DNA of 64,000 nucleotides from JBHIDJ01 sp046760105 (GCA_046760105.1 JBHIDJ010000002.1:48359-112358), one strand, 5' to 3'. Positions 1 to 11,258 are shown, counted from the stretch's first letter. Translations and numbers: made by a program. Notes: a model not told the origin generated them from the letters alone.

Positions 1-132
1 GCGAGATGCAAGTTTCAAGATACAAGATGGAGCAGGTACAAGGGACAAGATACAAGATACAAGCGACAGCAGATACAAAGGCCATTCGTAAGTGATTTTA
101 CTTGTATCTTGCTCCTTGCATCTTGAATCTGA
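1..132. repeat. ACAAGAT heptad inverted repeat before carB
   Basis: The left part (about 5-78) is built of 7-base units close to ACAAGAT, partly interrupted by AGCAGGTACAAGGG. The right part (about 98-132) carries the complementary CTTGTATCTTG type units. Together they can form a long imperfect hairpin that ends about 20 bases before the carB start. The same element, including the AGCAGGTACAAGGG interruption and a shared CTGAAGTCATG junction with the start codon, recurs before tgt at 54240-54412. No carA is visible; it may lie just outside the window. Confidence 0.85.
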
Positions 133-152
133 TTTTTCGTGTATCTGAAGTC

Positions 153-3100
153 ATGCCTAGACGTACGGATATCGAAAGCATCCTGATTATCGGCGCCGGT
201 CCCATCGTCATCGGCCAGGCGTGTGAGTTCGACTACTCGGGTACCCAAGCGTGTAAAGCGCTCAGGGAGGAGGGCTACCGGGTGATCTTGGTCAACTCCA
301 ACCCCGCGACCATCATGACCGACCCTGACGTTGCGGATGCGACCTATATAGAGCCGATATATTGGGAGACACTCGCCGAAATCATTGCCAAGGAACACCC
401 GGATGCGGTGCTGCCAACTATGGGCGGGCAGACCGGGCTTAACTGCGCGCTCGATCTGGATCGCGAGGGTGTATTGCAACAACACGGCGTGAAAATGATT
501 GGCGCCACCCGCGTAGCTATCGACAAGGCTGAAGACCGTGAGCTCTTCAAGAAAGCAATGGAAGCGATAGGGCTTGAGACCGTGCGTGGCGCGCTGGCCC
601 ACAACATGGAGGCGGCGTACCAGGTGCAGGCGATGATCGGTTTTCCTGTGATCATACGCCCGTCCTTTACCCTCGGTGGCAGCGGCGGTGGTGTCGCCTA
701 CAACAAGGAGGAGTTCATCAAGATTTGCGAGCGCGGCTTCGAGGCTTCACCCACGCAAGAGCTTCTTATCGAGGAATCTATCATCGGTTGGAAAGAGTAC
801 GAGATGGAGGTGGTGCGTGATTGCAAGGATAACTGCATCATCGTTTGCTCCATTGAGAATTTTGATCCCATGGGTGTCCACACCGGCGATTCGATTACGG
901 TTGCCCCCGCGCAGACATTGACCGATAAAGAGTATCAGTTGATGCGCAACGCGAGTATCGCTTGTTTGCGCGAGATCGGTGTCGATACTGGCGGATCGAA
1001 TGTGCAGTTCGCCGTCAGCCCGGAAAATGGTCGCCTGGTCATTGTGGAGATGAATCCGCGTGTGTCGCGCTCGTCGGCGCTCGCGTCGAAAGCGACGGGT
1101 TTTCCCATTGCAAAGGTCGCCACCAAGCTCGCGGTGGGCTACACCCTGGATGAGCTTAAGAACGATATCACGGGTGGGGCGACGCCAGCCTCTTTTGAGC
1201 CAACTATCGATTACGTCGTAACCAAGGTCCCGCGCTTCACGTTCGAGAAATTTCCCCGTGCTAATCCTACATTGACTACGCAGATGAAGTCCGTCGGTGA
1301 GGCCATGGCGATCGGTCGGACGTTCCAGGAGTCTATGCAGAAGGCGCTGCGCAGTCTGGAGACCGGTAGTTACGGTCTTGAGCCGCGGCTGAATCCCGTG
1401 AGCGATCCTGAAGATGCGCGCGACCGCCTAATTCATGCGCTGCGTACGCCGGGCGCCGAGCGGATCTGGTACATCGCTGATGCTTTCCGTTTTGGTATGT
1501 CGCTCGACGAAGTCTACGCACTTACTTATATAGACCGCTGGTTCCTCGCGCAAATCGCCGAGCTCGTGCGGATTGAGGGAAACGTAGCAAGGCGCGCCGG
1601 CCGAAAACTCACGTCTAAACTCATTCGTGAATGGAAAGTCAAAGGATTTTCCGACAAGCGGTTGGCTGATCTGTTACAGATGCGTGAAGCAACATTCCGC
1701 AAACAGCGGCACGCGCTGGGTGTACGCCCGGTGTTCAAGCGCGTGGACTCTTGTGCCGCCGAATTCGCTGCTACAACCGCTTACCTCTACTCCACCTATG
1801 AGGAGGAGTGTGAGGCACAACCGGATACATGCGAGAAGATTATGGTTCTCGGCAGTGGCCCAAACCGTATCGGCCAGGGTATCGAGTTTGACTACTGTTG
1901 TGTGCACGCTGCGTTTTCTATGCGTGACGACGGCTACCAGACTATCATGGTCAATTGCAATCCGGAGACGGTGTCAACTGACTACGACACCTCGGATCGC
2001 TTGTACTTCGAGCCGCTTACGATTGAGGACGTGCTTGAAATCATCCATGTCGAGAAACCCACCGGTGTTATCGTCCAATATGGCGGTCAGACACCATTAA
2101 AGCTCGCGAAGGGGCTTGCCGCTGCACGGGTTCCCATTATCGGCACCAATCCGGACTCCATCGATCGCGCAGAAGACCGCGAGCGTTTCCAGCGGCTGCT
2201 CAAGCGCCTTCACTTGTTGCAGCCGCCGAATGCGACTGCGCGAACCTTGAAGCAGGCCATCAAACTTGCCAAAAGGATAGGTTATCCGTTGGTCGTTAGA
2301 CCATCCTACGTACTTGGGGGACGGGCCATGGAAATCGTCCACAGTCGTGAAGACCTGGAGACGTACATGCGTGTGGCCGTGCGTGTTTCGGAAGACGCGC
2401 CGGTATTGCTCGATAAGTACCTAAGCGACGCGATTGAGGTCGACGTCGACGCTGTGAGCGACGGCGAGCAGGTGGTTGTGGGCGGTATCATGGAGCATAT
2501 CGAAGAGGCGGGTGTGCACTCCGGCGACTCCGCCTGTTCCCTGCCCCCGTTTAGTCTGTCAAACACAGTGCAGGAACAGTTGCGCGCGCAAACGGTGCAG
2601 TTGGCCAAGGCGCTCAACGTCGTCGGCCTGATGAATATTCAGTTTGCGATTAAGAACGGGGAGATTTATGTGCTGGAGGTCAACCCACGGGCGTCGCGCA
2701 CCGTACCCTATGTATCCAAGGCGACGGGACGTCCACTCGCAAAGATTGCGGCGCGTTGTATGGTGGGGCGGAAACTTGCCGATCAAGGCGTGCTCACGGA
2801 GATCGTTCCCTCTTATTTCTCTGTGAAGGAGGCGGTGTTTCCGTTTATTAAGTTTCCGGGTGTCGACACTGTGCTCGGCCCGGAAATGAAGTCCACGGGT
2901 GAGGTTATGGGGATTGGCCGCAGTTTCGGTGAAGCGTTTTCCAAATCGCAATTTGCCGCCGGCGCCGAGATCCCGCGGACGGGGCGTCTGTTCGTCAGCG
3001 TTCGCGACGCCGACCAAGAGCCGGTGGTCGATGTAGCCAGGTATTTCTACAAGCACGGGTTCGAAATTTTGGCAACACGCGGGACCGCCGCAGTACTTGC

Positions 3101-3380
3101 GGCAGCTGGTGTGCCCGTGAAACCGGTTAATAAAGTGTCGGAGGGGCGTCCGCATATCGTCGATATGATCATGAACGACGAGATTGATATAATTGTGAAT
3201 ACCACCTCCGACAAGCAGAGTTTGGAAGATTCTTATGCGATTCGGAGGGAGGCACTGCAACACCGAGTGACTAACTACACCACGCTTTCCGCGGCGCGTG
3301 CGGCGCGTGAGGCACACCGTGCAGGCAGCGCCATCACTATCAGTCGTCTGCAGGATTTGCATCAGGAGGTCGTTCATTGA
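153..3380 (+). CDS. carB: carbamoyl-phosphate synthase large subunit
   Basis: Makes carbamoyl phosphate from bicarbonate, ATP and ammonia delivered by the small subunit CarA; feeds arginine and pyrimidine synthesis in the cytoplasm. The 1075-residue product has the usual full length. Two homologous ATP-grasp halves are visible: one opening with [19 protein letters not shown] near residue 10 and one with [16 protein letters not shown] near residue 562. A C-terminal MGS-like allosteric domain starts near residue 945 ([20 protein letters not shown]). I chose ATG 153 because the product then begins [17 protein letters not shown], as in the family; an upstream in-frame TTG at 102 lies inside the repeat. 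The stop overlaps the start of greA. Confidence 0.98.
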   Translation: MPRRTDIESILIIGAGPIVIGQACEFDYSGTQACKALREEGYRVILVNSNPATIMTDPDVADATYIEPIYWETLAEIIAKEHPDAVLPTMGGQTGLNCALDLDREGVLQQHGVKMIGATRVAIDKAEDRELFKKAMEAIGLETVRGALAHNMEAAYQVQAMIGFPVIIRPSFTLGGSGGGVAYNKEEFIKICERGFEASPTQELLIEESIIGWKEYEMEVVRDCKDNCIIVCSIENFDPMGVHTGDSITVAPAQTLTDKEYQLMRNASIACLREIGVDTGGSNVQFAVSPENGRLVIVEMNPRVSRSSALASKATGFPIAKVATKLAVGYTLDELKNDITGGATPASFEPTIDYVVTKVPRFTFEKFPRANPTLTTQMKSVGEAMAIGRTFQESMQKALRSLETGSYGLEPRLNPVSDPEDARDRLIHALRTPGAERIWYIADAFRFGMSLDEVYALTYIDRWFLAQIAELVRIEGNVARRAGRKLTSKLIREWKVKGFSDKRLADLLQMREATFRKQRHALGVRPVFKRVDSCAAEFAATTAYLYSTYEEECEAQPDTCEKIMVLGSGPNRIGQGIEFDYCCVHAAFSMRDDGYQTIMVNCNPETVSTDYDTSDRLYFEPLTIEDVLEIIHVEKPTGVIVQYGGQTPLKLAKGLAAARVPIIGTNPDSIDRAEDRERFQRLLKRLHLLQPPNATARTLKQAIKLAKRIGYPLVVRPSYVLGGRAMEIVHSREDLETYMRVAVRVSEDAPVLLDKYLSDAIEVDVDAVSDGEQVVVGGIMEHIEEAGVHSGDSACSLPPFSLSNTVQEQLRAQTVQLAKALNVVGLMNIQFAIKNGEIYVLEVNPRASRTVPYVSKATGRPLAKIAARCMVGRKLADQGVLTEIVPSYFSVKEAVFPFIKFPGVDTVLGPEMKSTGEVMGIGRSFGEAFSKSQFAAGAEIPRTGRLFVSVRDADQEPVVDVARYFYKHGFEILATRGTAAVLAAAGVPVKPVNKVSEGRPHIVDMIMNDEIDIIVNTTSDKQSLEDSYAIRREALQHRVTNYTTLSAARAAREAHRAGSAITISRLQDLHQEVVH

Positions 3381-3853
3381 ACAAAGTGCTTATTACTGCA
3401 GGTGGTGCACAAAAGCTAAGACAACAGCTACATCACTTGAAGACGGTGAAGCGGCCACGCATCATCCAGGAGATCGCGGACGCACGCTCGCACGGTGATA
3501 TATCAGAGAACGCAGAGTTCCATGCGGCCAAGGAGCAGCAGGGCTTCATCGAGGGGCGCATAGCGGATCTCGAGACAAAACTGGCGCGCGCCGAGATTAT
3601 CGATCCCGCCACGCTCGACGCCGAAGGACGGGTGGTCTTTGGTGCTACCGTGCAATTGTTGGAAGAATCGGACGACGCCGAGGTTACCTATCAGATTGTC
3701 GGTGACCTCGAGGCGGAGATCGCCGAGGGTAAGATCTCTGTCAGTTCGCCGATAGCACGGAGCCTAATCGGCAAGCAAGCAGGCGATATCGTTGAAGTCC
3801 ATGTACCGGATGGTACACGGACATATGAGATCCTGGGTGTGCGCTACGTGTGA
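3377..3853 (+). CDS. greA: transcription elongation factor GreA
   Basis: Rescues backtracked RNA polymerase by inserting a coiled coil into the secondary channel and stimulating transcript cleavage. The 158-residue length is typical. The coiled-coil tip carries the acidic pair D41 and E44 in [10 protein letters not shown]; a C-terminal FKBP-like domain follows (about 80-158). The start is TTG 3377, which overlaps the carB stop as TTGA; AGGAGGT lies 7 bases upstream, so translation is probably coupled to carB. The carB-greA-yhbY-rlmE order is common in gammaproteobacteria. Confidence 0.97.
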   Translation: MNKVLITAGGAQKLRQQLHHLKTVKRPRIIQEIADARSHGDISENAEFHAAKEQQGFIEGRIADLETKLARAEIIDPATLDAEGRVVFGATVQLLEESDDAEVTYQIVGDLEAEIAEGKISVSSPIARSLIGKQAGDIVEVHVPDGTRTYEILGVRYV

Positions 3854-3883
3854 TGCAAGTTTGCATAAGGGCGTCTCGCACGT

Positions 3884-4174
3884 CTAACGTAGCCGCCGTG
3901 GTAGTTTGAGTCCCGGGCGAAAAATCACACCCACGCGACCAATCTCTTGAATCGGCTCCGCCGCCGTCAACGCGCAGATCCGCTCAAACAAAGCATGGCG
4001 TTTTGCACGATCACCCGCAACGAATCGCACTTTGACCAATTCATGATGATCCAGCGCCTGCTCGATCTCAGCGATGACGGCGGGGGTCAACCCGCCGGCT
4101 CCTAGCGTCACCACGGGGTCACGGTGGTGTGCAAGCGCGCGCAGGTGACCGCGTTGCTTTCCGGTCAGTATCAT
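3884..4174 (-). CDS. yhbY: CRS1-YhbY family RNA-binding protein
   Basis: A 96-residue single-domain RNA-binding protein of the kind linked to 50S ribosomal subunit assembly. It starts MILTGKQRGHLRALAHH and contains the LGAGGLTPAVIAEIEQALDHHELVKV core of the fold, ending VGVIFRPGLKLPR as in YhbY proteins. The open frame extends upstream to 4312, but ATG 4174 gives the family N-terminus. It is divergent from rlmE, as in E. coli, so the 4175-4257 gap should hold promoters for both; I see no convincing sigma70 site there. Confidence 0.93.
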   Translation of the reverse strand: MILTGKQRGHLRALAHHRDPVVTLGAGGLTPAVIAEIEQALDHHELVKVRFVAGDRAKRHALFERICALTAAEPIQEIGRVGVIFRPGLKLPRRLR

Positions 4175-4257
4175 GGCCGTTTCAATGGACGCATACACAA
4201 GAGCTTCAATGAACGTAACCGTGGATGATAGCGTATATCTAGCTAACAGGTGCGAGC

Positions 4258-4914
4258 GTGACAAGTAAACGGCGTAGCCGCACTTGGTGGCAACGCCACG
4301 CCAGCGATGCATTCGTCAGACGCGCCCGCACGGAGGGGTATCGCTCACGGGCGGCCTATAAGCTGATAGAACTCGACGAGCGCTTTGGGCTGTTTCGGCC
4401 GGGAATGACGGTGGTTGACCTAGGGGCGGCGCCGGGCGGATGGGCGCAATATGTACGCCGCCAAGTGGGCACACGTGGCCACGTGCTGGCCCAGGACTTG
4501 CTTCCCATGGAGCCCCTATCGGGGGTGGAATTCATTCACGGTGATATTGGCGATCCCACGGTGCTAGACTTGGTGATAGAGCGACTCAGCGGACGCGCGG
4601 TAGACCTTGTTATTTCGGATATAGCCCCCAATATAAGTGGCGATCGTGTGTCCGACCAGATGAGAGCCATTGGCCTCGGCGGAAAAGCGTTGGCGCTCGC
4701 GGTGGCGACCCTGAAGCCGGGGGGAGGCCTGTTGCTCAAGACCTTTCAGGGCGAAGGTTTTAGCGATTTGCGTCAAGCCTTGCAGCAGCACTTTGATAAG
4801 GTCTTGACCTGCAAGCCGCGCGCCTCGCACGCCCGAAGTCGCGAAATCTATCTGTTCGGTAAAGACTTTCAAGACAGGGGCGAACAGTTAGCGACACAAG
4901 GAAATCGGTTGTAA
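4258..4914 (+). CDS. rlmE: 23S rRNA 2'-O-ribose U2552 methyltransferase
   Basis: SAM-dependent methyltransferase (FtsJ/RrmJ) that modifies U2552 in the ribosomal A loop during late 50S assembly. The 218 residues contain the SAM-binding VVDLGAAPGGW at 52-62 and the expected K-D-K-E catalytic tetrad at K35, D121, K161 and E196 (AYKLIELD, VISDIAPN, LLLKTFQG, SREIYLFG). The start is GTG 4258, the first start that retains the basic N-terminus; the ribosome-binding site is weak. It lies 103 bases before ftsH, the conserved partner. Confidence 0.96.
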   Translation: MTSKRRSRTWWQRHASDAFVRRARTEGYRSRAAYKLIELDERFGLFRPGMTVVDLGAAPGGWAQYVRRQVGTRGHVLAQDLLPMEPLSGVEFIHGDIGDPTVLDLVIERLSGRAVDLVISDIAPNISGDRVSDQMRAIGLGGKALALAVATLKPGGGLLLKTFQGEGFSDLRQALQQHFDKVLTCKPRASHARSREIYLFGKDFQDRGEQLATQGNRL

Positions 4915-5017
4915 CCAGTTAACGCTCGTAGGAAAATGGAACAAAACCGGCGGGCTTGGTCTAATAGACAGCCCTTCCCGGTGATTTGATGCTAGGACGG
5001 GACTTTCAGAGGATAGC

Positions 5018-6931
5018 TTGAACAATCTCACCAAAAATCTGTTGTTGTGGCTCGTCATCGCCGTCGTGCTGATGTCGGTATTCAATAACTTCGGTCCGCG
5101 GCAAGCGCCGGCGAGCCGTGTGGAATACTCGCAATTTCTCGACAAGGTCAGGGAAGGCCAGGTCGATAAGGTCACCATTCAAGGTCGCAATATTCAAGGA
5201 ACATTGAAAGGTGGTGGGAATTTCAAGACCTATCAGCCCGACGACCCGGGCCTCATCGGCGAGCTGCTTGAGCATAACGTGACCATCGACGCCAAGCCCC
5301 AGGACCAGCAATCATTACTACTGACGATTTTCATTAATTGGTTCCCACTACTATTGCTGATCGGGGTGTGGATCTTCTTCATGCGCCAGATGCAAGGCGG
5401 CGTTGGTGGACGGGGTGCCATGAGCTTTGGCAAAAGCAAGGCACGCATGCTTACCGAGGAACAAAACAAGACAACGTTTGATGACGTTGCCGGCGTAGAA
5501 GAGGCGAAAGAAGAGGTTCAGGAGCTGGTCGAATTTTTGCGCGATCCGGCAAAGTTCCAGAAGCTCGGCGGTCGCATCCCCAAGGGAGTGTTGATGACCG
5601 GTGCACCCGGCACCGGGAAGACCTTGATCGCGAAGGCGATAGCCGGTGAGGCCAAGGTACCGTTCTTCTCCATTTCCGGTTCGGATTTCGTGGAGATGTT
5701 CGTCGGCGTGGGCGCGTCACGTGTGCGTGATATGTTCGACCAGGGGAAGAAGCACGCCCCGTGCATCATATTTATTGACGAGATCGACGCTGTCGGGCGC
5801 CAGCGTGGCGCTGGTCTCGGCGGCGGTCACGATGAACGTGAGCAGACGTTGAACCAATTGCTGGTGGAGATGGACGGGTTCGAGGGCACCGAAGGTGTGA
5901 TCGTGATTGCTGCCACCAACCGCCCGGACGTGCTTGATCCGGCGCTTTTGCGACCGGGTCGGTTCGATCGGCAGGTGGTGGTGCCGTTACCCGACATCCG
6001 CGGACGCGAGCTTATTCTGAAGGTGCATATGCGCAACGTCCCGCTTGCGGATGATGTGGTGCCGAGCATCCTGGCGCGCGCAACCCCCGGTTTCTCCGGC
6101 GCCGACCTGGCGAACTTAGTGAACGAAGCCGCACTCTTTGCTGCCCGCGCCAATAAGCGCTTGGTGGACATGGACGATTTCGAGAAGGCCAAGGACAAGG
6201 TGGTCATGGGCGCGGAGCGGCGCTCGATTGTGATGCCGGAAAAAGAACGTATGAACACCGCGTACCATGAATCCGGGCACACGGTGGTGGCGAAGGTACT
6301 GCCGAATACCGATCCTGTGCACAAGGTTACGATTATCCCGCGTGGGCGCGCTTTGGGCGTTACCATGCAGTTGCCAGAGGAGGACCGGTACAGCCAAGAC
6401 CGCGAGTCGCTGCTGTCCATGATTGCCGTGTTGATGGGCGGTCGTATTGCCGAAGAGGTTTTTATGGATCAGATGACCACCGGCGCGGCCAACGACTTCG
6501 AACGGGCGACAGAGCTCGCACGCAATATGGCGACCCGCTGGGGGATGAGTGACGCCCTGGGTACCCGTGTCTATGGCGAGGGTGAGCACGAGGTGTTTCT
6601 CGGGCGCGACATGACTACGCATAAGAATTTGAGCGACTCAACGGCGGAAGCGGTGGATGCGGAGATACGCCGTATCATCGATGAGCAGTACGCGCGTGCG
6701 CGCCAGATCATCCAAGACAACCGCGACAAAGTCGAAATCATGGCCAAGGCGCTACTTGAGTGGGAAACCCTGAATGCGTCCCAAATCGACGACATCATGG
6801 CCGGTAAGAAACCGCGACCGCCTGAGGATCTCGACGATGGTTCGCCCAGTGAAGCAAGTCCCAAGCCCAAGAAACCGAGCCGTAAACCACGCGTCAAACC
6901 GGGCCTTGCAGACCCCGCGGGCGAGCACTAA
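5018..6931 (+). CDS. ftsH: ATP-dependent zinc metalloprotease FtsH
   Basis: Membrane-anchored AAA+ protease that degrades short-lived cytoplasmic and misassembled membrane proteins. In 637 residues: transmembrane helix 1 at about 7-24, periplasmic domain, helix 2 at about 101-121, Walker A GAPGTGKT 195-202, Walker B IFIDEID around 251-257, the second region of homology near 302-320, and the zinc motif HESGH 417-421. The C-terminal tail is proline and lysine rich. The start is TTG 5018 with AGAGGA upstream. folP follows 16 bases after the stop. Confidence 0.98.
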   Translation: MNNLTKNLLLWLVIAVVLMSVFNNFGPRQAPASRVEYSQFLDKVREGQVDKVTIQGRNIQGTLKGGGNFKTYQPDDPGLIGELLEHNVTIDAKPQDQQSLLLTIFINWFPLLLLIGVWIFFMRQMQGGVGGRGAMSFGKSKARMLTEEQNKTTFDDVAGVEEAKEEVQELVEFLRDPAKFQKLGGRIPKGVLMTGAPGTGKTLIAKAIAGEAKVPFFSISGSDFVEMFVGVGASRVRDMFDQGKKHAPCIIFIDEIDAVGRQRGAGLGGGHDEREQTLNQLLVEMDGFEGTEGVIVIAATNRPDVLDPALLRPGRFDRQVVVPLPDIRGRELILKVHMRNVPLADDVVPSILARATPGFSGADLANLVNEAALFAARANKRLVDMDDFEKAKDKVVMGAERRSIVMPEKERMNTAYHESGHTVVAKVLPNTDPVHKVTIIPRGRALGVTMQLPEEDRYSQDRESLLSMIAVLMGGRIAEEVFMDQMTTGAANDFERATELARNMATRWGMSDALGTRVYGEGEHEVFLGRDMTTHKNLSDSTAEAVDAEIRRIIDEQYARARQIIQDNRDKVEIMAKALLEWETLNASQIDDIMAGKKPRPPEDLDDGSPSEASPKPKKPSRKPRVKPGLADPAGEH

Positions 6932-6947
6932 GACTTCCCCAACCGTC

Positions 6948-7772
6948 ATGGACTGCGGTGGGCGTCCGCTCGAGCTGCGGCGCGTAGCCGTCATGGGGAT
7001 TCTGAATGTCACCCCCGATTCCTTTTCGGACGGGGGTGTCTTTTTTACGCGCGATCGCGCCGTGTGCCATGCGATCCAAATGGTCGATGACGGTGCAGGC
7101 ATCATCGATGTCGGCGGCGAGTCGACGCGTCCCGGGGCGCAGGTCGTGTCCGCGCAGGAAGAACTCGATCGCGTGATCCCGGTGATCGAGATTCTCAGGG
7201 AGGCGATTGCGGTGCCGATCTCGATTGACACCTCGAAGCCGGTGGTCATGCGTGAAGCCGTGGCCGCCGGGGCGGGCATGATCAATGACGTGCGCGCGCT
7301 CCGGACCGAAGGCGCACCCGAGCTCGTGGCCAAGCTAGGCGTGCCGGTGTGCCTGGTGCACATGCAAGGCGAGCCCCGCACGATGCAGGAAAATCCCCAC
7401 TATGACGATGTCGTAGCGCAAGTACAGGCATTCCTACGCGCGCGCATACAGGCATGTCTCAGCGCGGGCATCGCAGCCGACAAGCTCATCGTCGATCCGG
7501 GTTTTGGCTTTGGCAAGACACTGAAACATAATCTAGAGTTGTTACGTAACCTGGGCCAATTTGCCCGGCTGAGTGCACCCGTGCTGGTCGGCTTGTCACG
7601 CAAATCCATGATCGAGAAAGCCCTAGGTTTGCCGCTTGCACAGCGGCTGCACGCCAGTGTGGCGCTCGCGGTGCTGGCGGTGCTAAACGGCGCCAGTATT
7701 GTTCGCCAACATGATGTGGGGCCCACGTGTGAGGCGATCCGCACGGTCGAAGCAGTCTGTCACGGCACCTAG
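6948..7772 (+). CDS. folP: dihydropteroate synthase
   Basis: Condenses p-aminobenzoate with dihydropterin pyrophosphate in folate synthesis; the sulfonamide target. The 274 residues show the pterin and pyrophosphate sites LNVTPDSFSDGG (19-30), GGESTRPGA, ISIDTSKPVV and IVDPGFGFGKT. The open frame runs back into ftsH, but ATG 6948 gives a normal N-terminus shortly before the first strand. No clear ribosome-binding site precedes it; close spacing to ftsH suggests reinitiation or coupling. The ftsH-folP-glmM order is conserved. Confidence 0.97.
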   Translation: MDCGGRPLELRRVAVMGILNVTPDSFSDGGVFFTRDRAVCHAIQMVDDGAGIIDVGGESTRPGAQVVSAQEELDRVIPVIEILREAIAVPISIDTSKPVVMREAVAAGAGMINDVRALRTEGAPELVAKLGVPVCLVHMQGEPRTMQENPHYDDVVAQVQAFLRARIQACLSAGIAADKLIVDPGFGFGKTLKHNLELLRNLGQFARLSAPVLVGLSRKSMIEKALGLPLAQRLHASVALAVLAVLNGASIVRQHDVGPTCEAIRTVEAVCHGT

Positions 7773-7796
7773 TGCGTTATTCGATAGGGGGAGAGC

Positions 7797-9158
7797 ATGA
7801 GCAAGCGTTATTTTGGCACGGACGGGATTCGCGGCCGTGTCGGTGAGGATCCGGTTACACCGGAAACGGTGTTGAAACTCGGCTGGGCTGCCGGCCACGT
7901 ACTTGGCAGCATCAGCGATGATCGCGCCCGGGTGCTGATCGGCAAAGATACACGCGTTTCCGGTTATCTGCTCGAGTCTGCCCTGGAATCGGGGTTGTCG
8001 GCCGCGGGCGTCGATGTGAGCCTGCTCGGACCCATGCCAACCCCCGGTATCGCCTACTTGACACGCACGGCGCGGGCACGTGCGGGTATTGTCATCAGCG
8101 CCTCGCACAATCCGTATCAGGATAACGGCATCAAGTTCTTCGCCACCGACGGCACCAAGCTGCCAGACGAGCTGGAGTTGGCTATCGAGGACGCGATGAG
8201 CCAACCGATGCGCATCGTGGATTCGGCGGCGTTAGGCAAGGCTGAGCGCTATCGTGATGCGGCGGGCCGTTATATCGAGTTTTGTAAAAGCACGTTTCCA
8301 CCGAAGCGGGATCTGGAGGGGCTCGCGCTCGTGGTCGACTGTGCAAACGGCGCCGCCTATCAGATTGCACCCGCTGTCCTCGCCGAACTCGGTGCCAACG
8401 TGATTCCGATTGCGGATACGCCCGACGGGTTCAACATCAACCACGACTGTGGCTCGACCCATCCGCAGAGGCTTCAGCGCGCGGTGCTCCAGCAGGGCGC
8501 AGACCTCGGCATCGCGCTAGACGGGGATGGGGACCGCGTGATCATGGTCGACAATAAAGGGGAGTGTGTCGACGGCGATCAAATTCTTTACATCCTTGGG
8601 CTCGCACACCACGTGGCCGGCCATCTAAACGGGGGCATCGTCGGTACTGTTATGAGCAACTTCGGGCTCGAACAAGCGTGTTTGCAAAACGGCATTCCGT
8701 TCAAGCGAGCGCCGGTAGGGGACCGTCATGTCATGAGCATGTTGCAGGAGGAAGGCTGGGAGCTGGGTGGGGAGTCGTCCGGCCATGTCATCTGCCTCGA
8801 TAAAAGTACGACCGGTGACGGCATTGTCACTGCGCTTCAGGTATTGACTATCATTATCGACTCGGGCAAGACGTTGGCCGAGCTCAAGGCGGGTATGCAG
8901 GTATTTCCGCAAACGATCATCAATGTCCCCATTGAGGACAAGCACGGGACGTTCGATGTGCAGGGCTCGGCCCGCGTTAAGCGCGCGCTGCGCGAGGCCG
9001 AAAGCGAGCTCGCCGATCAGGGTCGCGTATTGCTGCGGCCATCTGGTACCGAGCCTGTTATTCGCGTCATGGTCGAGGGTGCCGACGCCAAGGTCGTGGA
9101 CCGGCTAAGCCGTCACTTGGCGGAGAGCGTCAGACAGGCTGCGCGCGACGCCGCCTAA
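7797..9158 (+). CDS. glmM: phosphoglucosamine mutase
   Basis: Interconverts glucosamine 6- and 1-phosphate, feeding UDP-GlcNAc for peptidoglycan and lipid A. The 453-residue protein has the phosphoserine loop SASHNP (S103 is the expected phosphate carrier), the metal site DGDGDR at 242-247 and the phosphate-binding [13 protein letters not shown] near the C-terminus. ATG 7797 has a strong GGGGGAGAG site. The following gap to tpiA is 163 bases, with no clear terminator. Confidence 0.98.
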   Translation: MSKRYFGTDGIRGRVGEDPVTPETVLKLGWAAGHVLGSISDDRARVLIGKDTRVSGYLLESALESGLSAAGVDVSLLGPMPTPGIAYLTRTARARAGIVISASHNPYQDNGIKFFATDGTKLPDELELAIEDAMSQPMRIVDSAALGKAERYRDAAGRYIEFCKSTFPPKRDLEGLALVVDCANGAAYQIAPAVLAELGANVIPIADTPDGFNINHDCGSTHPQRLQRAVLQQGADLGIALDGDGDRVIMVDNKGECVDGDQILYILGLAHHVAGHLNGGIVGTVMSNFGLEQACLQNGIPFKRAPVGDRHVMSMLQEEGWELGGESSGHVICLDKSTTGDGIVTALQVLTIIIDSGKTLAELKAGMQVFPQTIINVPIEDKHGTFDVQGSARVKRALREAESELADQGRVLLRPSGTEPVIRVMVEGADAKVVDRLSRHLAESVRQAARDAA

Positions 9159-9321
9159 GTTGGGCCGGGCGGATATAACGGATCTTGCCTTATGTATGCG
9201 TGCTTCCCTGCCAAGGCGAGGGCACTCGCACCCGCTGCCAAGGATGCAACCGACGTATCGCGATGGTAACATCGCGCCCGTTTTGTCTGTTCCCCTAAGC
9301 TCTCGGCTTTAATACGAGCTC

Positions 9322-10077
9322 ATGCGTCGTCCGCTGGTCGCAGCGAATTGGAAAATGAACGGCAGCCGCGCGCAGGCAGCGGCGCTGCTCGATCCTATCG
9401 TGCAGAGCGTCGACGTGGGCAAGCGTGTTAAGATTATTATTTGTCCACCGTTTATTCTTATCCCGTTAGTGGCGGAGAAGCTCGCCGCTCGTCAGGAGAT
9501 CGCGTTCGGCGCACAGAATCTCAACACCCATGAATTCGGTGCCTATACCGGCGAAGTCTCGGGCCCGATGTTGCGCGATTATGGTTGCGAGTACGTCATT
9601 GTCGGGCATTCGGAGCGGCGTGCCTTATATGGCGAGGACGATCGCGTGGTCGCGGAGAAGTTCGCCGCCGCATTGGAGGGCGGGTTGACGCCGATTCTCT
9701 GTGTGGGGGAGACGCTTCCACAGCGTGAGGCGGGGCAGACCGAAGCGGTCGTGACGCGACAGATCGATGCCGTGCTTGAACGTGACGGTATCGAGGTGTT
9801 CGCGGACACCGTGATCGCGTATGAACCGGTCTGGGCGATCGGGACGGGGAGGACCGCTACACCCCAACAGGCGCAGGCCGTTCACCGGTTCATCCGCGAT
9901 AAACTAGCCACCTGCAACCGCGCCATTGCGGCCAAGCTGCCTATTCTTTACGGCGGCAGCGTGAAGGGGAGCAATGCGAGTGATTTGTTTGGCGAGAGCG
10001 ACATCGACGGTGGCTTGATTGGTGGAGCCTCGCTGGATGCGAGTGAGTTTCTGCAAATTTGCCGGGCTGCCGGTTGA
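9322..10077 (+). CDS. tpiA: triosephosphate isomerase
   Basis: Interconverts dihydroxyacetone phosphate and glyceraldehyde 3-phosphate in glycolysis and gluconeogenesis. The 251 residues carry the catalytic set K11 (AANWKMNG), H96 (VIVGHSERR) and E168 (AYEPVWAIGTG), and the phosphate-binding GGSVK loop near the end. It is separated from glmM by 163 bases, so it may have its own promoter, and is 15 bases before secG. Confidence 0.98.
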   Translation: MRRPLVAANWKMNGSRAQAAALLDPIVQSVDVGKRVKIIICPPFILIPLVAEKLAARQEIAFGAQNLNTHEFGAYTGEVSGPMLRDYGCEYVIVGHSERRALYGEDDRVVAEKFAAALEGGLTPILCVGETLPQREAGQTEAVVTRQIDAVLERDGIEVFADTVIAYEPVWAIGTGRTATPQQAQAVHRFIRDKLATCNRAIAAKLPILYGGSVKGSNASDLFGESDIDGGLIGGASLDASEFLQICRAAG

Positions 10078-10092
10078 TTAAGAGGGGTCAAG

Positions 10093-10452
10093 ATGAAGGA
10101 ATTGGTCTTGGTTGTTCACGTGCTTGCGGCCGTGGGTTTGGTTGCGTTGGTTTTGCTGCAACAAGGCAAGGGTGCCGACATCGGGGCGGCGTTTGGCAGC
10201 GGTGCCTCACAAACGCTGTTTGGCGCACGCGGGTCCTCAAACTTTCTCACCCGGGTCACGGCGTTGCTGGCGACGACCTTTTTTATTACCAGTCTGACGC
10301 TTGCCGTGTTTGCCTCGCGCGGGGGCGCCCCCACCAGTGTCACGGAGTCGGTCACGATCGAGGAGCCTGCGGCGCAAACCGTTCCAGAACAGCAAACGCC
10401 CGAGGTACCCGAAAGTCCGACGCCTTCGGAGGTACCCGAAGTACCCCGTTAA
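10093..10452 (+). CDS. secG: preprotein translocase subunit SecG
   Basis: Small auxiliary subunit of the SecYEG channel. In 119 residues there are two transmembrane helices (about 2-23 and 53-75) joined by the conserved loop [20 protein letters not shown], and a C-terminal tail rich in Pro, Glu and Val with short repeats ([15 protein letters not shown]). The tail is longer than in E. coli but common elsewhere. AGAGGGG precedes ATG 10093. The next 150 bases to tRNA-Leu show no gene. Confidence 0.96.
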   Translation: MKELVLVVHVLAAVGLVALVLLQQGKGADIGAAFGSGASQTLFGARGSSNFLTRVTALLATTFFITSLTLAVFASRGGAPTSVTESVTIEEPAAQTVPEQQTPEVPESPTPSEVPEVPR

Positions 10453-10602
10453 AGGCAACATGCTCGCGCACGAGCCGCGAGCGCTCCGTATCGGGTATTC
10501 TTTTGATCGATATTCTTACGTACTATGTGCTCTGTGCGTCTCTCGTTTGCGCCGGGGTGCCGCGCACGGCCAGTGCAACGACGAGGGAGGGCTGTTAGCA
10601 AC

Positions 10603-10687
10603 GCCGAAGTGGTGGAACTGGTAGACACGCCGTCTTGAGGGGGCGGTGGCGCGAGCCGTGCGGGTTCGAGTCCCGCCTTCGGCACCA
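10603..10687 (+). tRNA. tRNA-Leu (GAG)
   Basis: An 85-base class II tRNA with acceptor arms GCCGAAG and CTTCGGC, an encoded CCA end, a long variable arm and the T-arm GGTTCGAGTCC. The anticodon stem CCGTC/GGCGG closes the loop TTGAGGG, giving anticodon GAG. It sits after secG, the position of leuU in E. coli. Confidence 0.97.
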
Positions 10688-10795
10688 TCCTGCTTTCGTG
10701 GCGATCGCTTTCCGTGTGTATCGCAGGCGTCGCAGCGCGCCGCCATCATCAGCATAATCCTCTGACATTACAAGGAATTGCTATCTGGGGCAGGC

Positions 10796-10825
10796 TTGAC
10801 TTTTCGCGAAGCGACAGCCTAGACT
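10796..10825 (+). promoter_or_regulatory. candidate sigma70 promoter of the nuo operon
   Basis: TTGACT (10796-10801) and TAGACT (10820-10825) are separated by 18 bases and lie 76 bases upstream of the preferred nuoA start. It is the only good promoter-like match seen before the operon. Confidence 0.6.
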
Positions 10826-10901
10826 CGAAAATCGTTCACGATGGGTGAGTGTCGACGCTCCCCAATACATTCATCGTGTTGGACCAGCGCTAGCGATACG
10901 G

Positions 10902-11258
10902 ATGCTAGAAAACTACCTCCCGATACTCATCTTCATCGGTGTCGGCCTGTTTATCGGTGTCGCACCCATGGCCTTGGGCTGGCTTCTAGGCCCGCGGAAT
11001 CCGGACAGCGAAAAAAACTCTCCTTATGAATGCGGGTTCGAGGCCTTTGAGGACTCACGCATGAAGTTTGATGTGCGCTACTACCTTGTTGCTATCCTGT
11101 TTATCATTTTCGACCTGGAGATCGCTTTTCTTTTTCCCTGGGCAGTCGCTATTGGCGAGGTCGGACTGTTCGGGTTTCTGGCGATGATGCTATTTCTCGG
11201 GATTCTCACCATCGGTTTCATATATGAGTGGAAGAAGGGGGCGCTGGAATGGGAATAG
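10902..11258 (+). CDS. nuoA: NADH-quinone oxidoreductase subunit A
   Basis: Membrane subunit of complex I, at the junction with the peripheral arm. The 118 residues hold three transmembrane helices and the conserved [23 protein letters not shown] loop, in which the Cys and acidic residues lie near the quinone cavity. I prefer ATG 10902 ([11 protein letters not shown]), which gives the usual length; GTG 10845 would add 19 polar residues. The end overlaps nuoB by 10 bases. Confidence 0.96.
   Translation: MLENYLPILIFIGVGLFIGVAPMALGWLLGPRNPDSEKNSPYECGFEAFEDSRMKFDVRYYLVAILFIIFDLEIAFLFPWAVAIGEVGLFGFLAMMLFLGILTIGFIYEWKKGALEWE

Noticed and set aside
1..132. CRISPR array
   Set aside because: Units are 7 bases, contiguous and arranged as an inverted repeat with no spacers; no cas genes in the window.
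15..602. 195-codon minus-strand frame over the carB start
   Set aside because: Antisense to conserved carB sequence; its C-terminal part is translated repeat.
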